From the NCBI RefSeq assembly GCF_007004135.1, contig NZ_VJMG01000023.1:26230-90229 (forward strand): 64,000 bases of DNA. The letters run 5' to 3'. Under the pieces are notes generated by a model. It was not told the origin of the DNA, made no database searches, and saw nothing but the letters and a program-made list of their open reading frames with translations. The DNA is from Affinirhizobium straminoryzae. Lineage in GTDB: Bacteria; Pseudomonadota; Alphaproteobacteria; Rhizobiales; Rhizobiaceae. Of this stretch, positions 9,408 to 19,671 are shown in pieces (within the stretch, counting starts at the first letter, position 1; each line of letters begins with the position of its first letter). The position numbers and the translations under genes are program-made.

Positions 9408-10292
9408 ATGCTGCCGCTGTTCGATATGATGATGAGGGCGCAGAACGGCGCCGCCATGGAGACCATGGCCAAGCAGTTCAACCTGGCCCAGGAACAGGCG
9501 GCACAGGCCATGGCAGCGCTGATGCCGGCCTTTTCCTCCGGGCTGAAGCGCACCAGCAGCAACCCCTACGACTTCAGCGCCCTGATGAGCAGCATGTTCT
9601 CCGGCGCCTATGCCCAGTATTTCGACGACATCACCAAGGCCTTCACACCGCAGGGCATGGCAGATGGCAATGCCATCCTGGACCGGCTGTTCGGTTCCAG
9701 GGACGTGACGCGCGCGATCGCCGAACAGGCCGCGCAACTGACGGGCATCGGCCAGGAGGTGCTGCGCCAGATGATGCCGGCCATGGCCGACAGCATCATG
9801 GGTGGCCTCTTCAAGCAGATGACGGGACAGGTCTCGCAGAACCCGTTTTCTCCGGAAGCCATGGGCAAGGCGACGCAGCAGTGGCTGGAAGCGATCGGCG
9901 TTGCGCAGAAGCCGAAACCCCAGCCGGCTCCGATCCCCTTCGACACGCCGATGTTCCAGGCCTTCCGCTCCATGTGGGGACTGGAAAAGCCGAGCCATGC
10001 GGCACCGGCGCCCAACCCCTTCACGGACAATCCCTTCGCCAAGGCCTTCCAGGACATGATGGCTGGCGCCTTCCAGCCGGCGGCGACTGAGCCCCCTGCC
10101 CCGGCCGCACAGGCAAAGCCTGCCCAGAGCGATGCGCCCCAGCCACAGCCGGAGATCGAAAAATTCAAGTCGATGCTGAACAGCATGTTCGACAGCGGCG
10201 TCGAGGTGCAGAAGGCCTATCAGAAGAACATGGAGGCCATTTTCGACGGCTACAGGCGCGCCGGCCAGGACACACCCAAGGCGCCGGTCTGA
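9408..10292 (+). CDS. DUF937-type protein of unknown function
   Basis: A 294-residue soluble protein that is rich in Met, Ala, Gln and Pro. The N-terminal part (LFDMMMRAQNG..METMAKQFNLAQEQAAQAMAALMPAF) looks like a DUF937 repeat. The middle has several FSPEAMGKATQQW/NPFTDNPFAKAFQDM-type segments. A Pro/Ala linker at about residues 225-250 leads to a short helical tail (EIEKFKSMLNSMFDSGVEVQKAYQKNMEAI), which gives a mild phasin-like impression. A strong ribosome site GAGAGGAG at 9391-9398 selects the ATG at 9408. Function unknown. Confidence 0.72.
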   Translation: MLPLFDMMMRAQNGAAMETMAKQFNLAQEQAAQAMAALMPAFSSGLKRTSSNPYDFSALMSSMFSGAYAQYFDDITKAFTPQGMADGNAILDRLFGSRDVTRAIAEQAAQLTGIGQEVLRQMMPAMADSIMGGLFKQMTGQVSQNPFSPEAMGKATQQWLEAIGVAQKPKPQPAPIPFDTPMFQAFRSMWGLEKPSHAAPAPNPFTDNPFAKAFQDMMAGAFQPAATEPPAPAAQAKPAQSDAPQPQPEIEKFKSMLNSMFDSGVEVQKAYQKNMEAIFDGYRRAGQDTPKAPV

Positions 10293-10330
10293 TTGGACCG
10301 GGCATCCGCCGGCGGGATGGACCTGCGCAT

Positions 10331-10362
10331 AAAAAAGCCCGGCGCGGATCGACCGGCCGGGC
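10331..10362 (-). terminator. Rho-independent terminator of the DUF1127 gene
   Basis: Read on the minus strand, GCCCGGCC and GCCGGGC form a GC-rich stem followed directly by six T residues (10336-10331). It lies about 85 nt beyond the stop of the DUF1127 gene. Confidence 0.8.
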
Positions 10363-10445
10363 AAGTGAGCAGGGTTATTGGCGTTACCCTGCGGGGAAAA
10401 CTGTGTGTGCGGCGGTCGTAACGGTACGGCCTGCCGGACGCTGGC

Positions 10446-10727
10446 TTACGACCGGCGACGCCCCTTGCCGCGCACATGGGCCGGCAACAGCTTGAAGGGA
10501 TCGTCGAAAGCCCCTGTCTGGTTCATCGCAATGTCCACATCGCGACGGGTAAGACCGATGTCGGCCAGCTGATGATCCTCAAGCTCGCTCAGCTGGTTCA
10601 GGGCTTTGCGGTTGCGGAACACGCGCAGAACGTTGGTGGCGGCAGCGATCACATCGGTGAGGAGGCCGAGATCAGGCGTGCGGCGCGCGGCAATTGCGCG
10701 GCTTGTCATCCGTTCTGTCGTGCTCAT
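10446..10727 (-). CDS. DUF1127 (YjiS-like) small protein
   Basis: A 93-residue basic protein. The C-terminal DUF1127 signature is LNQLSELEDHQLADIGLTRRDVDIAM, followed by a basic tail (HVRGKGRRRS). In alphaproteobacteria short DUF1127 proteins have been tied to RNA turnover and to phosphate or carbon metabolism; no specific role can be read here. The ATG at 10727 has AAAGGAAA upstream, so I prefer it to the longer frame starting at 10760. It faces the LysR gene across a 188-nt spacer and ends in a clear terminator. Confidence 0.85.
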   Translation of the reverse strand: MSTTERMTSRAIAARRTPDLGLLTDVIAAATNVLRVFRNRKALNQLSELEDHQLADIGLTRRDVDIAMNQTGAFDDPFKLLPAHVRGKGRRRS

Positions 10728-10915
10728 GGGATTTCCTTTCTTCGGGCACGAGAAATGCATCCCTTCCGGGACCCGGAAAGGTGGCCAGCAGAGACCTGGG
10801 AGGCGGTGGAGAAGGCCTTTGGATTTGCTTTGCCCTTGCGTTATGCAAAATCAGCATTGATCAGTCCAACGAATGTTTCTAATGATTGTCATCAGATGAT
10901 CTGATAGGTGACCTG

Positions 10916-11869
10916 ATGTCCGCTCCGCTTGATACAGACCAGCTGCAAACCTTCGTCGCCATCGTTGATACGGGAAGCTTCACCAAGGCTGCCGATCGCG
11001 TGTTCAAGACGCAAAGCGCAGTTTCCATGCAGATGCGCCGCCTGGAGGAGCGTGTCGGCAAGCAGCTGTTCGTGAAGGACGGGCGCGGCAACCGGTTGAC
11101 GGCCGAGGGCGAGAAGCTTCTGAACTATGCGCGCCGCATCATCCGGCTGAACAACGAGGCGATTGCCGCCTTCGACGACAACCGTCTGGAGGGAACGCTG
11201 CGGATCGGCACGCCGGACGACTATGCCGATCGCTACATGCCGGAAATCATCGGCCGCTTCGCCAAGACGCACCCGAATGTCGAGCTTTACATCGTCTGCG
11301 AACCCTCGGTGGATCTTGCGGAAAAGATGGCGCGCGGCGAACTGGATATCGCGCTTGTCACCCACAATCCGCGCGCACGGCAGTCGGATGTAGTGCGCAC
11401 CGAGCCGCTCTGCTGGGTGGCCTCCGCCAACCATCCGCTGCGCGACGATTCACCGGTGCCGCTGGCGGTCGGGCGCCGCGATTGCAACTGGCGCCAGCTC
11501 GCCTGTTCGGCACTCGATGCGGATGGGCGCGATTACCAGGTTCTGTTCACCAGCTGGTCGTCCACCGTTGTCGCGGCGGCCGTTCTGGCGGGCATGGCCG
11601 TGTCGGTGCTGCCGGAATCGGCGCTCAGGCCCGGCATGAAGGTTCTTTCGCAGCAGGATGGCTTTCCGCCGCTGCCACCGGTGCAGATCGGCCTGATGAA
11701 GCGGCCAGGCCTTTCGACCTCGCTGATGACGGCGATCACCGACCACATCACCGCCTGTCTCGACAACATTTCGCCGGCCGTGGCGCCCGATGACCTCGAC
11801 AACGACATGCGCGCCTTCGGTCGCAACGCGACGCGCCTGCGCAGCGTGCCCCTGATGCCCGGCTGGTAG
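10916..11869 (+). CDS. LysR-family transcriptional regulator
   Basis: A 317-residue LTTR. The N-terminal winged helix-turn-helix (LDTDQLQTFVAIVDTGSFTKAADRVFKTQSAVSMQMRRLE-type) is followed by the periplasmic-binding-like effector domain (LRIGTPDDYADRYMPEIIG). The ATG at 10916 has AGGTG 5 nt upstream; an ATG 30 nt earlier is possible. The C-terminal extension after residue 285 (DLDNDMRAFGRNATRL) is not typical of LTTRs. The divergent DUF1127 gene is the likeliest direct target. Confidence 0.9.
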   Translation: MSAPLDTDQLQTFVAIVDTGSFTKAADRVFKTQSAVSMQMRRLEERVGKQLFVKDGRGNRLTAEGEKLLNYARRIIRLNNEAIAAFDDNRLEGTLRIGTPDDYADRYMPEIIGRFAKTHPNVELYIVCEPSVDLAEKMARGELDIALVTHNPRARQSDVVRTEPLCWVASANHPLRDDSPVPLAVGRRDCNWRQLACSALDADGRDYQVLFTSWSSTVVAAAVLAGMAVSVLPESALRPGMKVLSQQDGFPPLPPVQIGLMKRPGLSTSLMTAITDHITACLDNISPAVAPDDLDNDMRAFGRNATRLRSVPLMPGW

Positions 11870-11952
11870 GGTCTATTTCTCCTTTCCCGTGGCCGGGTGT
11901 GGCGCACCACCGCAAGCAGGTGCGCCACGATGCAGCTGGAAGCCGCCAGAGG

Positions 11953-13404
11953 TCAGGCGGCGCGGCGCGGCGTGCGCGGCAGGTACTCCTCACGGCGGTC
12001 ATCCGTCAGCCTGAAATCGCCAACCAGATCGGATAGCTGGCGCGATTTCGAGCGCATCGTCGTCGTGGCAGCGGTGGATTCCTCGACCATTGCGGCATTC
12101 TCCTGCGTGGCGCGATCCATCTGGGCAACCGATTCATTGATGTCCTGGATGCCGCTCGCCTGCTCGCGCGCCGAATTGGCAATCGCGGCGATCACCTCGT
12201 CGATCTCGCTGACCTTGCGCACAATGCCGCTCAGCGTCTGGCTGGTACTTTCGACCAGCACCACCCCGTGCTTCACCTGATCGGAGCTGGCCGAAATCAG
12301 CGACCGGATATCCTTCGCCGCTTCCGCCGAGCGCTGGGCAAGCGCGCGAACCTCAGAGGCAACGACGGCAAAGCCCTTGCCGGCATCACCGGCGCGCGCC
12401 GCTTCCACCCCTGCATTGAGCGCCAGAAGATTGGTCTGGAAGGCGATCTCATCGATGACCGAGACGATGCGGGCGATCTCCTGCGAGCTTGTCGCGATCT
12501 TGCCCATGGCCTGCTCGGCTTCGATCATGATCTGGCCGGTGCGGCTGACCTCGTCCTTGGTAAACGTGGCCACACGGCTTGCCGTAGCGGCCCCTTCAGA
12601 GGTCTTCTGCACCGTCGCCGTCAGTTCGCGCAGCGCGGTGGCGGTCTCCTCCAGTGCCTGCGCCTGCTGCTCGGTACGACGCGACAGGTCCTCGCTGGCG
12701 CTCGATACCTCCTCCACGACAGTGCGCAGGTCCGCGACCGTATGGACAATCGTCGTCATCACGCTGTCGAGCGCCTCGGTGGCGCGGTTGAAGTCCCGCC
12801 TCGCACCCTCGTTCTTCTCCGGCAGAGGCTCACTCATGCGGATGGAGAGGTTGCCATCCGCCAGCGCGTTCAGCGCCTGACCCATCACCTGCATGGCCGA
12901 GGCATCGGCGGCGGCATCGGCGGAGCGCTGCCGTTCGAACTCCTCCTGCTGCTGCCGGGTCTCGGCATTGATGTCCTCCACCAGCACATGCACGGCGACC
13001 GCGATGTCTGTGAAGATCGATTCCAGGATGCTGCGGACATAGGTTTCGCGTTTGCGAGGCGACCAGCTGGTTTCCCGCATCACGGTCAACGTCCATTCCG
13101 CTGCATAGATCGAGGCAGCCTTGACGATGAAATCAGTGAAGCCCGTCTTTTCCGCGATCGAACGGATCACCGGGGCCTGGGTTGCAAAGTAGCGGGAACT
13201 GAAATCGCCCTCGCACAGATGTTGAAACTTCACGCGTTCGCGCGCCACGACATCATCTGCCAGAACGGTCGTCGATGAATCAAAATGCTTGTAACACCGC
13301 GTACTGACATCCCGCACATGCTTGTCCAGCATCCTGAACAGCTCCTGCCCGATGGCCTTGCGCTCACCGGACCACGGCCTGATGTCATCTTCAATTTTAC
13401 GCAT
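11953..13404 (-). CDS. Soluble methyl-accepting chemotaxis protein with an N-terminal protoglobin-like sensor
   Basis: A chemoreceptor of about 483 residues with no convincing transmembrane segment, so it is likely cytoplasmic. The N-terminal ~165 residues look like a diverged protoglobin/globin-coupled-sensor domain ([41 protein letters not shown]). A HAMP-like stretch ([17 protein letters not shown]) follows, then the MCP signalling domain with the conserved hairpin tip [20 protein letters not shown]. No CheR-tethering pentapeptide is seen. The ATG at 13404 has GAGGGTG upstream; a GTG at 13419 is possible. The globin assignment is tentative, the MCP assignment certain. Confidence 0.88.
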   Translation of the reverse strand: MRKIEDDIRPWSGERKAIGQELFRMLDKHVRDVSTRCYKHFDSSTTVLADDVVARERVKFQHLCEGDFSSRYFATQAPVIRSIAEKTGFTDFIVKAASIYAAEWTLTVMRETSWSPRKRETYVRSILESIFTDIAVAVHVLVEDINAETRQQQEEFERQRSADAAADASAMQVMGQALNALADGNLSIRMSEPLPEKNEGARRDFNRATEALDSVMTTIVHTVADLRTVVEEVSSASEDLSRRTEQQAQALEETATALRELTATVQKTSEGAATASRVATFTKDEVSRTGQIMIEAEQAMGKIATSSQEIARIVSVIDEIAFQTNLLALNAGVEAARAGDAGKGFAVVASEVRALAQRSAEAAKDIRSLISASSDQVKHGVVLVESTSQTLSGIVRKVSEIDEVIAAIANSAREQASGIQDINESVAQMDRATQENAAMVEESTAATTTMRSKSRQLSDLVGDFRLTDDRREEYLPRTPRRAA

Positions 13405-13486
13405 GAACACCCTCAACACCTAAAAAGATGATTCATGCTCGCAAAACACTCTTAATTTTCTCATCAAGATTGCCGGCAACATCTGA

Positions 13487-13519
13487 CAGGACGCGGCGCG
13501 TGCAATGGGCCGCGTCCTG
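13487..13519 (-). terminator. Stem-loop downstream of bdhA (no U tract)
   Basis: A perfect 10-bp inverted repeat, CAGGACGCGG (13487-13496) and CCGCGTCCTG (13510-13519), lies 14 nt beyond the bdhA stop. No T-run follows on the minus strand, so a terminator or mRNA-end role is only likely. Confidence 0.45.
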
Positions 13520-13533
13520 GCACTGGCGTAGCG

Positions 13534-14316
13534 TCAGCCCATGTGCCAGCCGTGGCTCACGGTAAACGACTGGCCTGTCAGTGCATTTGTCTCGAAGCCG
13601 GCGAGGAACAGCGCCACTTCGGCAACATCCTCCACCGTGGTGAACTGGCCATCCACGGTTTCGCCCAGCATCACCTTCTTGACAACCTCATCCTCGGAAA
13701 TGCCAAGCGTTGCGGCCTGTTCGGGGATCTGCTTGTCGACAAGCGGCGTGCGCACGAAACCGGGGCAGATGACATTGGCGCGAATGCCGTACTCACCGCC
13801 TTCCTTGGCCAGAACCCGGGCAAGACCCAAAAGGCCGTGCTTGGCGGTGACATAGGCGGATTTCAGCGGCGAGGCCTCATGCGAATGCACGGAGCCCATG
13901 TAGATCACCGCGCCGCCACCCTGCCGCTTCATATGCGGCACGCAGGCCTTGGTGGTGAGAAAGGCGCCATCGAGATGGATCGCCTGCATCTTCTTCCAGT
14001 CGGCAAAGGGAAAATCCTCGATCCGATGGACGATCTGGATGCCGGCATTCGAGACAAGAATATCGACGCGACCGAAATGCTGGACGGTTGCGGCAACGCC
14101 GGCATTGACCGCCGCCTCGCTCGTCACGTCCATGGCGATGCCGATTGCCTGGCCCGAGCCGAGCGCCGACAGTTCCTGCGCCTTCGCTTCGGCCGCCTCG
14201 AGGTTGAGGTCGGCGATCACGACGTTCGCGCCCTCCTCGACATAGCGCCTGGCGATCGCGGCGCCGATGCCGCTCGCCGAGCCGGTGATGATGGCGACTT
14301 TACCCTTGAGCTTCAT
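13534..14316 (-). CDS. bdhA: D-3-hydroxybutyrate dehydrogenase (SDR family)
   Basis: NAD-dependent oxidation of D-3-hydroxybutyrate to acetoacetate in polyhydroxybutyrate breakdown. The protein has 260 residues, the usual length. It shows the Rossmann motif [12 protein letters not shown], the NAG motif (SNAGIQ), catalytic Ser (MGSVHSH) with YxxxK (YVTAKHG), and the C-terminal [12 protein letters not shown] shared by BDH enzymes. The start at 14316 lies 1 nt beyond the stop of the patatin gene, so the two are one operon. Confidence 0.92.
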   Translation of the reverse strand: MKLKGKVAIITGSASGIGAAIARRYVEEGANVVIADLNLEAAEAKAQELSALGSGQAIGIAMDVTSEAAVNAGVAATVQHFGRVDILVSNAGIQIVHRIEDFPFADWKKMQAIHLDGAFLTTKACVPHMKRQGGGAVIYMGSVHSHEASPLKSAYVTAKHGLLGLARVLAKEGGEYGIRANVICPGFVRTPLVDKQIPEQAATLGISEDEVVKKVMLGETVDGQFTTVEDVAEVALFLAGFETNALTGQSFTVSHGWHMG

Positions 14317-14317
14317 G

Positions 14318-15493
14318 TCACGTTCTCCTTGCTTTCGCCGCGCGTTGCGGCATGGCAGCCGGCATGTGGTCGGTTGCTCCTTCGTCCCGCGCCGTATCCT
14401 GGGCGAGGTCGAAAATCTGGATGCCATTGCGGGGGCGCCCGCGTCTTGTCCATTTCGGGTGGGTCAGCGTGCGCATGGCATCGTCATACCCCGCCTTCCA
14501 GTTCTCCTCGACGGTGGCGCGCGAGAACTCCGCGTCCATGGCATGCGAATCATAGGCGGCGCTGCGATGGATGAGATGAACGAGCGTCACGTCATATTCG
14601 ACGCCGATGGAGCGCAGGAGTGCAGCATCCTCGTCGTCCTGCAGTTCCGGCGGCAGCTTTTCCAGCAGGCGGCGGGCGGCGCGGCGGATCTTCTGCTTGC
14701 GCGCAAACTCGTCCGTGTTCATGCGCGTGCGGCTGGAATAGCGGATCTCCTTGACACGGGCATCGACCTCCAGCAGATCGCGCGGCATACGCCCGCGGGC
14801 CGGAAACAGGTCCACCTGGAAGATGCAGAGATCGGCATCGTAGCTGTCGGCCGCCAGCACATATTGCAGCGGCGTGTTGGAGACGAGGCCGCCGTCCCAG
14901 TAGAATTCGCCATCGATCTCGATCGGCGGGAAACCGGGCGGCAGCGCGCCGGAGGCGGCGACATGGCGGGCGCACAGACGCGTATTGCTGGTGTCGAAAT
15001 AGGCGAAGTTGCCGGTCTTCACGTTCACCGCGCCGAGACTGACGCGCACCTTGCCGGTGTTGATCCGGTCGAAATCGACCAGCCGCTCCAGCGTCTTCAT
15101 CAGCGGTTCGGTGTCGTAATGGCTGATGCGGTAATCCGGGTTCAGCAGCATCTGGTAGGGTGTTGCAAGCCGCGGCGAAAAGAAGCCGGGAATGCCCGTC
15201 ATCGACCCTGCCAGCACCGACCAGTCCTTCAGCATGCGCTTGCCGAAATGATCCTGCGGCATCACCCCGTAATCGAGGCCGGAGGAGACCATGTCCCAGA
15301 AATCGCGCAGGTTGCGGACCTTGTGCTCATCCGGGCTGCCGGCAATGATCGCGGAATTGATCGCGCCGATCGAGATGCCCGCCAGCCAGTCCGGCCGGAT
15401 GCCGTGGCTGTGCAACGCCTCGAAGGTGCCGGCCTGATAGGCGCCGAGCGCGCCGCCACCCTGGAAGACGAGAATATTCTGCAAGGGACGCAT
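14318..15493 (-). CDS. Patatin-like phospholipase, DUF3734-containing
   Basis: A 391-residue patatin-type acyl hydrolase. Visible parts are the oxyanion loop [13 protein letters not shown], the nucleophile elbow GISIGAIN (Ser at about residue 45), and the catalytic Asp in [15 protein letters not shown]-terminal DUF3734-like region follows. AGGAAA 7 nt upstream supports the ATG at 15493 over the ATG at 15514. It is tightly coupled to bdhA, an arrangement that suggests a role around polyhydroxybutyrate granules or lipid turnover; the substrate is inferred only. Confidence 0.88.
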   Translation of the reverse strand: MRPLQNILVFQGGGALGAYQAGTFEALHSHGIRPDWLAGISIGAINSAIIAGSPDEHKVRNLRDFWDMVSSGLDYGVMPQDHFGKRMLKDWSVLAGSMTGIPGFFSPRLATPYQMLLNPDYRISHYDTEPLMKTLERLVDFDRINTGKVRVSLGAVNVKTGNFAYFDTSNTRLCARHVAASGALPPGFPPIEIDGEFYWDGGLVSNTPLQYVLAADSYDADLCIFQVDLFPARGRMPRDLLEVDARVKEIRYSSRTRMNTDEFARKQKIRRAARRLLEKLPPELQDDEDAALLRSIGVEYDVTLVHLIHRSAAYDSHAMDAEFSRATVEENWKAGYDDAMRTLTHPKWTRRGRPRNGIQIFDLAQDTARDEGATDHMPAAMPQRAAKARRT

Positions 15494-15610
15494 GGGAGAT
15501 TTCCTGATGATCATCTTCGCTTATGCAGCATGTTCCTGTTCAACATGGTGCGACGCGAAGAAGATTTCATCCGCCAGAAGGGGAAACGGCGTTCACAAAG
15601 ATGGCATGCA

Positions 15611-15638
15611 GAAAGCCGCCCCCGAGGGAACGGCTTTC
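15611..15638 (-). terminator. Putative terminator hairpin of the alcohol dehydrogenase gene
   Basis: GAAAGCCG (15611-15618) pairs with CGGCTTTC (15631-15638), 26 nt past the stop of the dehydrogenase gene on the minus strand. The trailing T-run is short (3 T). Confidence 0.45.
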
Positions 15639-15663
15639 CTCTCCTCTCGCAGTCCGATGGCGG

Positions 15664-16692
15664 TCAGGCTGCCAGATCGAGCACGATACGTCCGTCGATC
15701 TTGCCTTCTTCCATGCGGTGGAAGATCTCGTTGATGTTTTCGATCTTGTCCCAGGAGAAATGCGAGGCGACCTTGCCCTCGCCGGCAAACATCAGGCTTT
15801 CCTCGAGATCCTGCCTTGTGCCGACGATGGAGCCGCGCACGGTGATGCGCTTCAGCACCGTATCGAAGACCGGCAGCGAGATGAAGCCCGGCGGCAGGCC
15901 GACCAGCGACATGGTGCCCTTGGAACGCAGGAATCCGTAGGCCTGCTCCATGGCTTTGGGCGAGACGGCGGTGACGAGGGCGCCATGCACGCCGCCGGTT
16001 GCCTTCTGCACCTGTTCGATCGCATCGGCCGCGCGACCGTTGACGGTGACATCGGCGCCGAGTTTCCTGGCCAGTTCGAGCTTGTCATCGAAGATGTCGG
16101 CGGCCACCACATGCATGCCCATGGCCTTCGCATATTGCACGGCCATGTGACCGAGACCGCCGATGCCGGAGATGACCACCCATTCGCCGGGCCGCACCTC
16201 GGTTTCCTTCAGGCCCTTGTAGACCGTGACGCCGGCGCAGAGCACGGGCGCGGCGGGGCCGAATGCCAGATTGTCCGGCAGGCGGCCGACATAATCGGGA
16301 TCAGCCAGACCATATTGCGCAAACGTGCCGTTGACGGAATAGCCGGTGTTCTGCTGGCTGCCGCACAGCGTTTCCCAGCCGGTGCGGCAGGGATTGCAGC
16401 AGCCGCAGGCGGTATGCAGCCACGGAACGCCGATACGATCGCCTTCCTTGATGCGGGAGACGCCGGCACCGAGCTTGGCGACATAGCCCACGCCTTCGTG
16501 GCCCGGGATGAAAGGCGGGTTCGGCTTGACCGGCCAGTCGCCATTGGCGGCATGCAGGTCGGTATGGCACACGCCGGTCGCTTCGTATTTGACGAGGATC
16601 TGGCCCGGCCCCGGTTCCGGAATCGGCATTTCCTCGATCACCAGCGGCTTGCCGAATTCGCGCACCACTGCGGCTTTCATCATTGCTGCCAT
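15664..16692 (-). CDS. Zinc-dependent alcohol dehydrogenase (AdhA/AdhP type)
   Basis: Medium-chain NAD-dependent alcohol dehydrogenase, 342 residues. The catalytic zinc ligands lie in GVCHTDLHA and PGHEGVG, plus a Cys in VLCAGVTVYKGLK. The structural-zinc lobe is CGCCNPCRTGWETLC. The nucleotide fold is ISGIGGLGHMAVQYAKAMG. GAGGAGA upstream supports the ATG at 16692. It resembles bacterial ethanol-active AdhA/AdhP enzymes; the physiological substrate is not proven. Confidence 0.9.
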   Translation of the reverse strand: MAAMMKAAVVREFGKPLVIEEMPIPEPGPGQILVKYEATGVCHTDLHAANGDWPVKPNPPFIPGHEGVGYVAKLGAGVSRIKEGDRIGVPWLHTACGCCNPCRTGWETLCGSQQNTGYSVNGTFAQYGLADPDYVGRLPDNLAFGPAAPVLCAGVTVYKGLKETEVRPGEWVVISGIGGLGHMAVQYAKAMGMHVVAADIFDDKLELARKLGADVTVNGRAADAIEQVQKATGGVHGALVTAVSPKAMEQAYGFLRSKGTMSLVGLPPGFISLPVFDTVLKRITVRGSIVGTRQDLEESLMFAGEGKVASHFSWDKIENINEIFHRMEEGKIDGRIVLDLAA

Positions 16693-16817
16693 GATCTTCT
16701 CCTCGAACGGTCGGCGCCGGTAACGGCCGGCGCATGATGGGGAGCGGTTGATCCGCACACCACCGTTCTAGAGCAGCTGTCAGCTTTCCGTTTTGATTTG
16801 CCGCAAAGCGCGCCGCT

Positions 16818-17237
16818 TCAGTTGAGCGCCAGCCAGAGCGCCAGCCAGATCCACATGCAGCCAAGCGCCGCGGCCCCCGCCATGAAGGCCAGCCGGCGGT
16901 AGCGAATGCGGTTGCTGGTCACGTGGATATAGGTGTGCACGCAGCGGCTCAGCACGAAGAACCAAGCAAGCCCGATGATAACAGGGTTGTCGCCGCTCGT
17001 CATGTAGAGCGCCATGCAGACCACATGGAACAGAACCGGCAGTTCGAACTGGTTCTTGAGATTGTTGTGCACGAACAGGCTGTCCGGCGGATCCTGCAGG
17101 TTTTCACGGAACTGCGAAACCGTTGCCCGCCCGGCCCTGACCGCCGCCACGCGACGCACGGAGAGAAGAATGTAAAGGAAGAAGACGAGCACCACATGGG
17201 CAATCATCGGCCAGATCATGGCTTCGCTTGGCAACAT
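16818..17237 (-). CDS. MAPEG family membrane protein
   Basis: A 139-residue integral membrane protein with four hydrophobic segments. MAPEG features are the soluble loop FRENLQDPPDSLFVHNNLKNQFELPVLFH (the conserved N..NQFE.P segment) and RCVHTYIHVTSNRIRYR. Such proteins are related to glutathione-using microsomal enzymes, but bacterial members mostly lack assigned reactions. The start at 17237 has GGAAAGGG upstream; an internal ATG 18 nt later is possible. Confidence 0.85.
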   Translation of the reverse strand: MLPSEAMIWPMIAHVVLVFFLYILLSVRRVAAVRAGRATVSQFRENLQDPPDSLFVHNNLKNQFELPVLFHVVCMALYMTSGDNPVIIGLAWFFVLSRCVHTYIHVTSNRIRYRRLAFMAGAAALGCMWIWLALWLALN

Positions 17238-17270
17238 GGCAGGGCCCTTTCCGCTTCTGCACAACGCAAG

Positions 17271-17302
17271 AAAAAAGGCCGCGAACCGATCAGTCCGCGG
17301 CC
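17271..17302 (-). terminator. Rho-independent terminator of the small secreted protein gene
   Basis: On the minus strand a perfect 7-bp stem GGCCGCG/CGCGGCC (17302-17277) is followed by six T residues (17276-17271). It lies 18 nt past the stop codon at 17321. Confidence 0.85.
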
Positions 17303-17320
17303 GCATGTCTTATGGCCCCG

Positions 17321-17683
17321 TCAGTGGCGCAAGCGCAAGACTTCCGTACCGGCGCCGTCCTCGCCGGAAATCGTCCAGACGCCGTCGAGAATGCCGCCCG
17401 GCTTGACCTCGTAGATCACCAGCCCGACGCTGTCGCCCATCACATAGGCCGCGGAAAACGCATTCTCGTGCAGCATGCAGATGCCGACGGAATTGGTAGC
17501 CCCCGTCTTCCACTCGATCGAGCAGGTGGTTTCGCTGGTCAGCGAAATCCGGGCCGTGCCGCTATATTCGGAACCGTCCAGATTGGTGCCGGAAACGCTA
17601 TAGGTCCCCGCTTCCACTGTCTGTGCCTGCGCACAGGAAAATGACGCACCGACAAGCAGTGCGCCAGCAATCAGTCTCTTCAT
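17321..17683 (-). CDS. Small secreted protein of unknown function
   Basis: A 120-residue protein with a clear Sec signal peptide (MKRLIAGALLVGASFSCAQAQ, cleavage after AQA). The mature part is about 98 residues, predicted all-beta, with two Cys that could pair (TTCSIEW and GICMLHE). The C-terminal stretch YEVKPGGILDGVWTISGEDGAGTEVL resembles a family often annotated loosely as fibronectin-binding protein in rhizobia; that name should not be taken as a function. Likely periplasmic. Its own terminator follows. Confidence 0.75.
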   Translation of the reverse strand: MKRLIAGALLVGASFSCAQAQTVEAGTYSVSGTNLDGSEYSGTARISLTSETTCSIEWKTGATNSVGICMLHENAFSAAYVMGDSVGLVIYEVKPGGILDGVWTISGEDGAGTEVLRLRH

Positions 17684-17784
17684 GAAGTCCCCCGAAATGC
17701 CGGCAGGATTGCCAGCACCGGGAGAATACGCAAGCCTTGCCGACTGGCAATGGGGGCCAGTCGCCGCGCACCCGTCAGCAGGCT

Positions 17785-19290
<1,506 letters not shown>

Positions 19291-19671
19291 GCCAATTTCC
19301 TTCAGTAAAAGAAAGAGCGGTCCGGCGGGAGGGGCCGGAAGCGATCTTCGGGAATGGGAAGTTGGCGAGGGCTGGTAACACGGTTATGACGGGAAGGGAA
19401 TAGGAAAAACCCCGAGCCCGCCTCCGTCCCTTCGCTTCGGCGTGAGCCACGGCAGCGGATGGCGCGTGCCCCGCACCTTGCGGTCATGCGAGATGGCTCA
19501 TCAGACGGCATCTGTCCGGCTGGTCGTGCCGGCCTTTCGTACCGGCGGCACATTCCCCTGCCTCATCGAAGCGGACAGGATTGTCGACGAACACACACCC
19601 AACAGAGCCCTCCCCGCAGAGGCATGACCCCGCGGACGCGTACCGCGGGATCGCCCCTCCAATCACATCGA
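19291..19671 (-). other. Intergenic region upstream of guaB
   Basis: About 380 bp without a supported gene. It must hold the guaB promoter. A perfect 7-bp inverted repeat CCCGCGG/CCGCGGG (19629-19649) sits 23 nt past the end of the metallo-beta-lactamase-fold gene and could end its transcript, although no T-run follows. I see no purine riboswitch or other recognisable motif. Confidence 0.4.

Noticed and set aside
7917..10364. 815-codon minus-strand open frame opposite gshA and the DUF937 gene
   Set aside because: Third-position GC bias keeps the antisense frame open; the plus-strand frames encode recognised proteins with ribosome sites.
13487..13519. Strong hairpin considered as an attenuator or operator
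   Set aside because: It lies downstream of bdhA and not upstream of any gene start on that strand; kept only as a likely transcript end.
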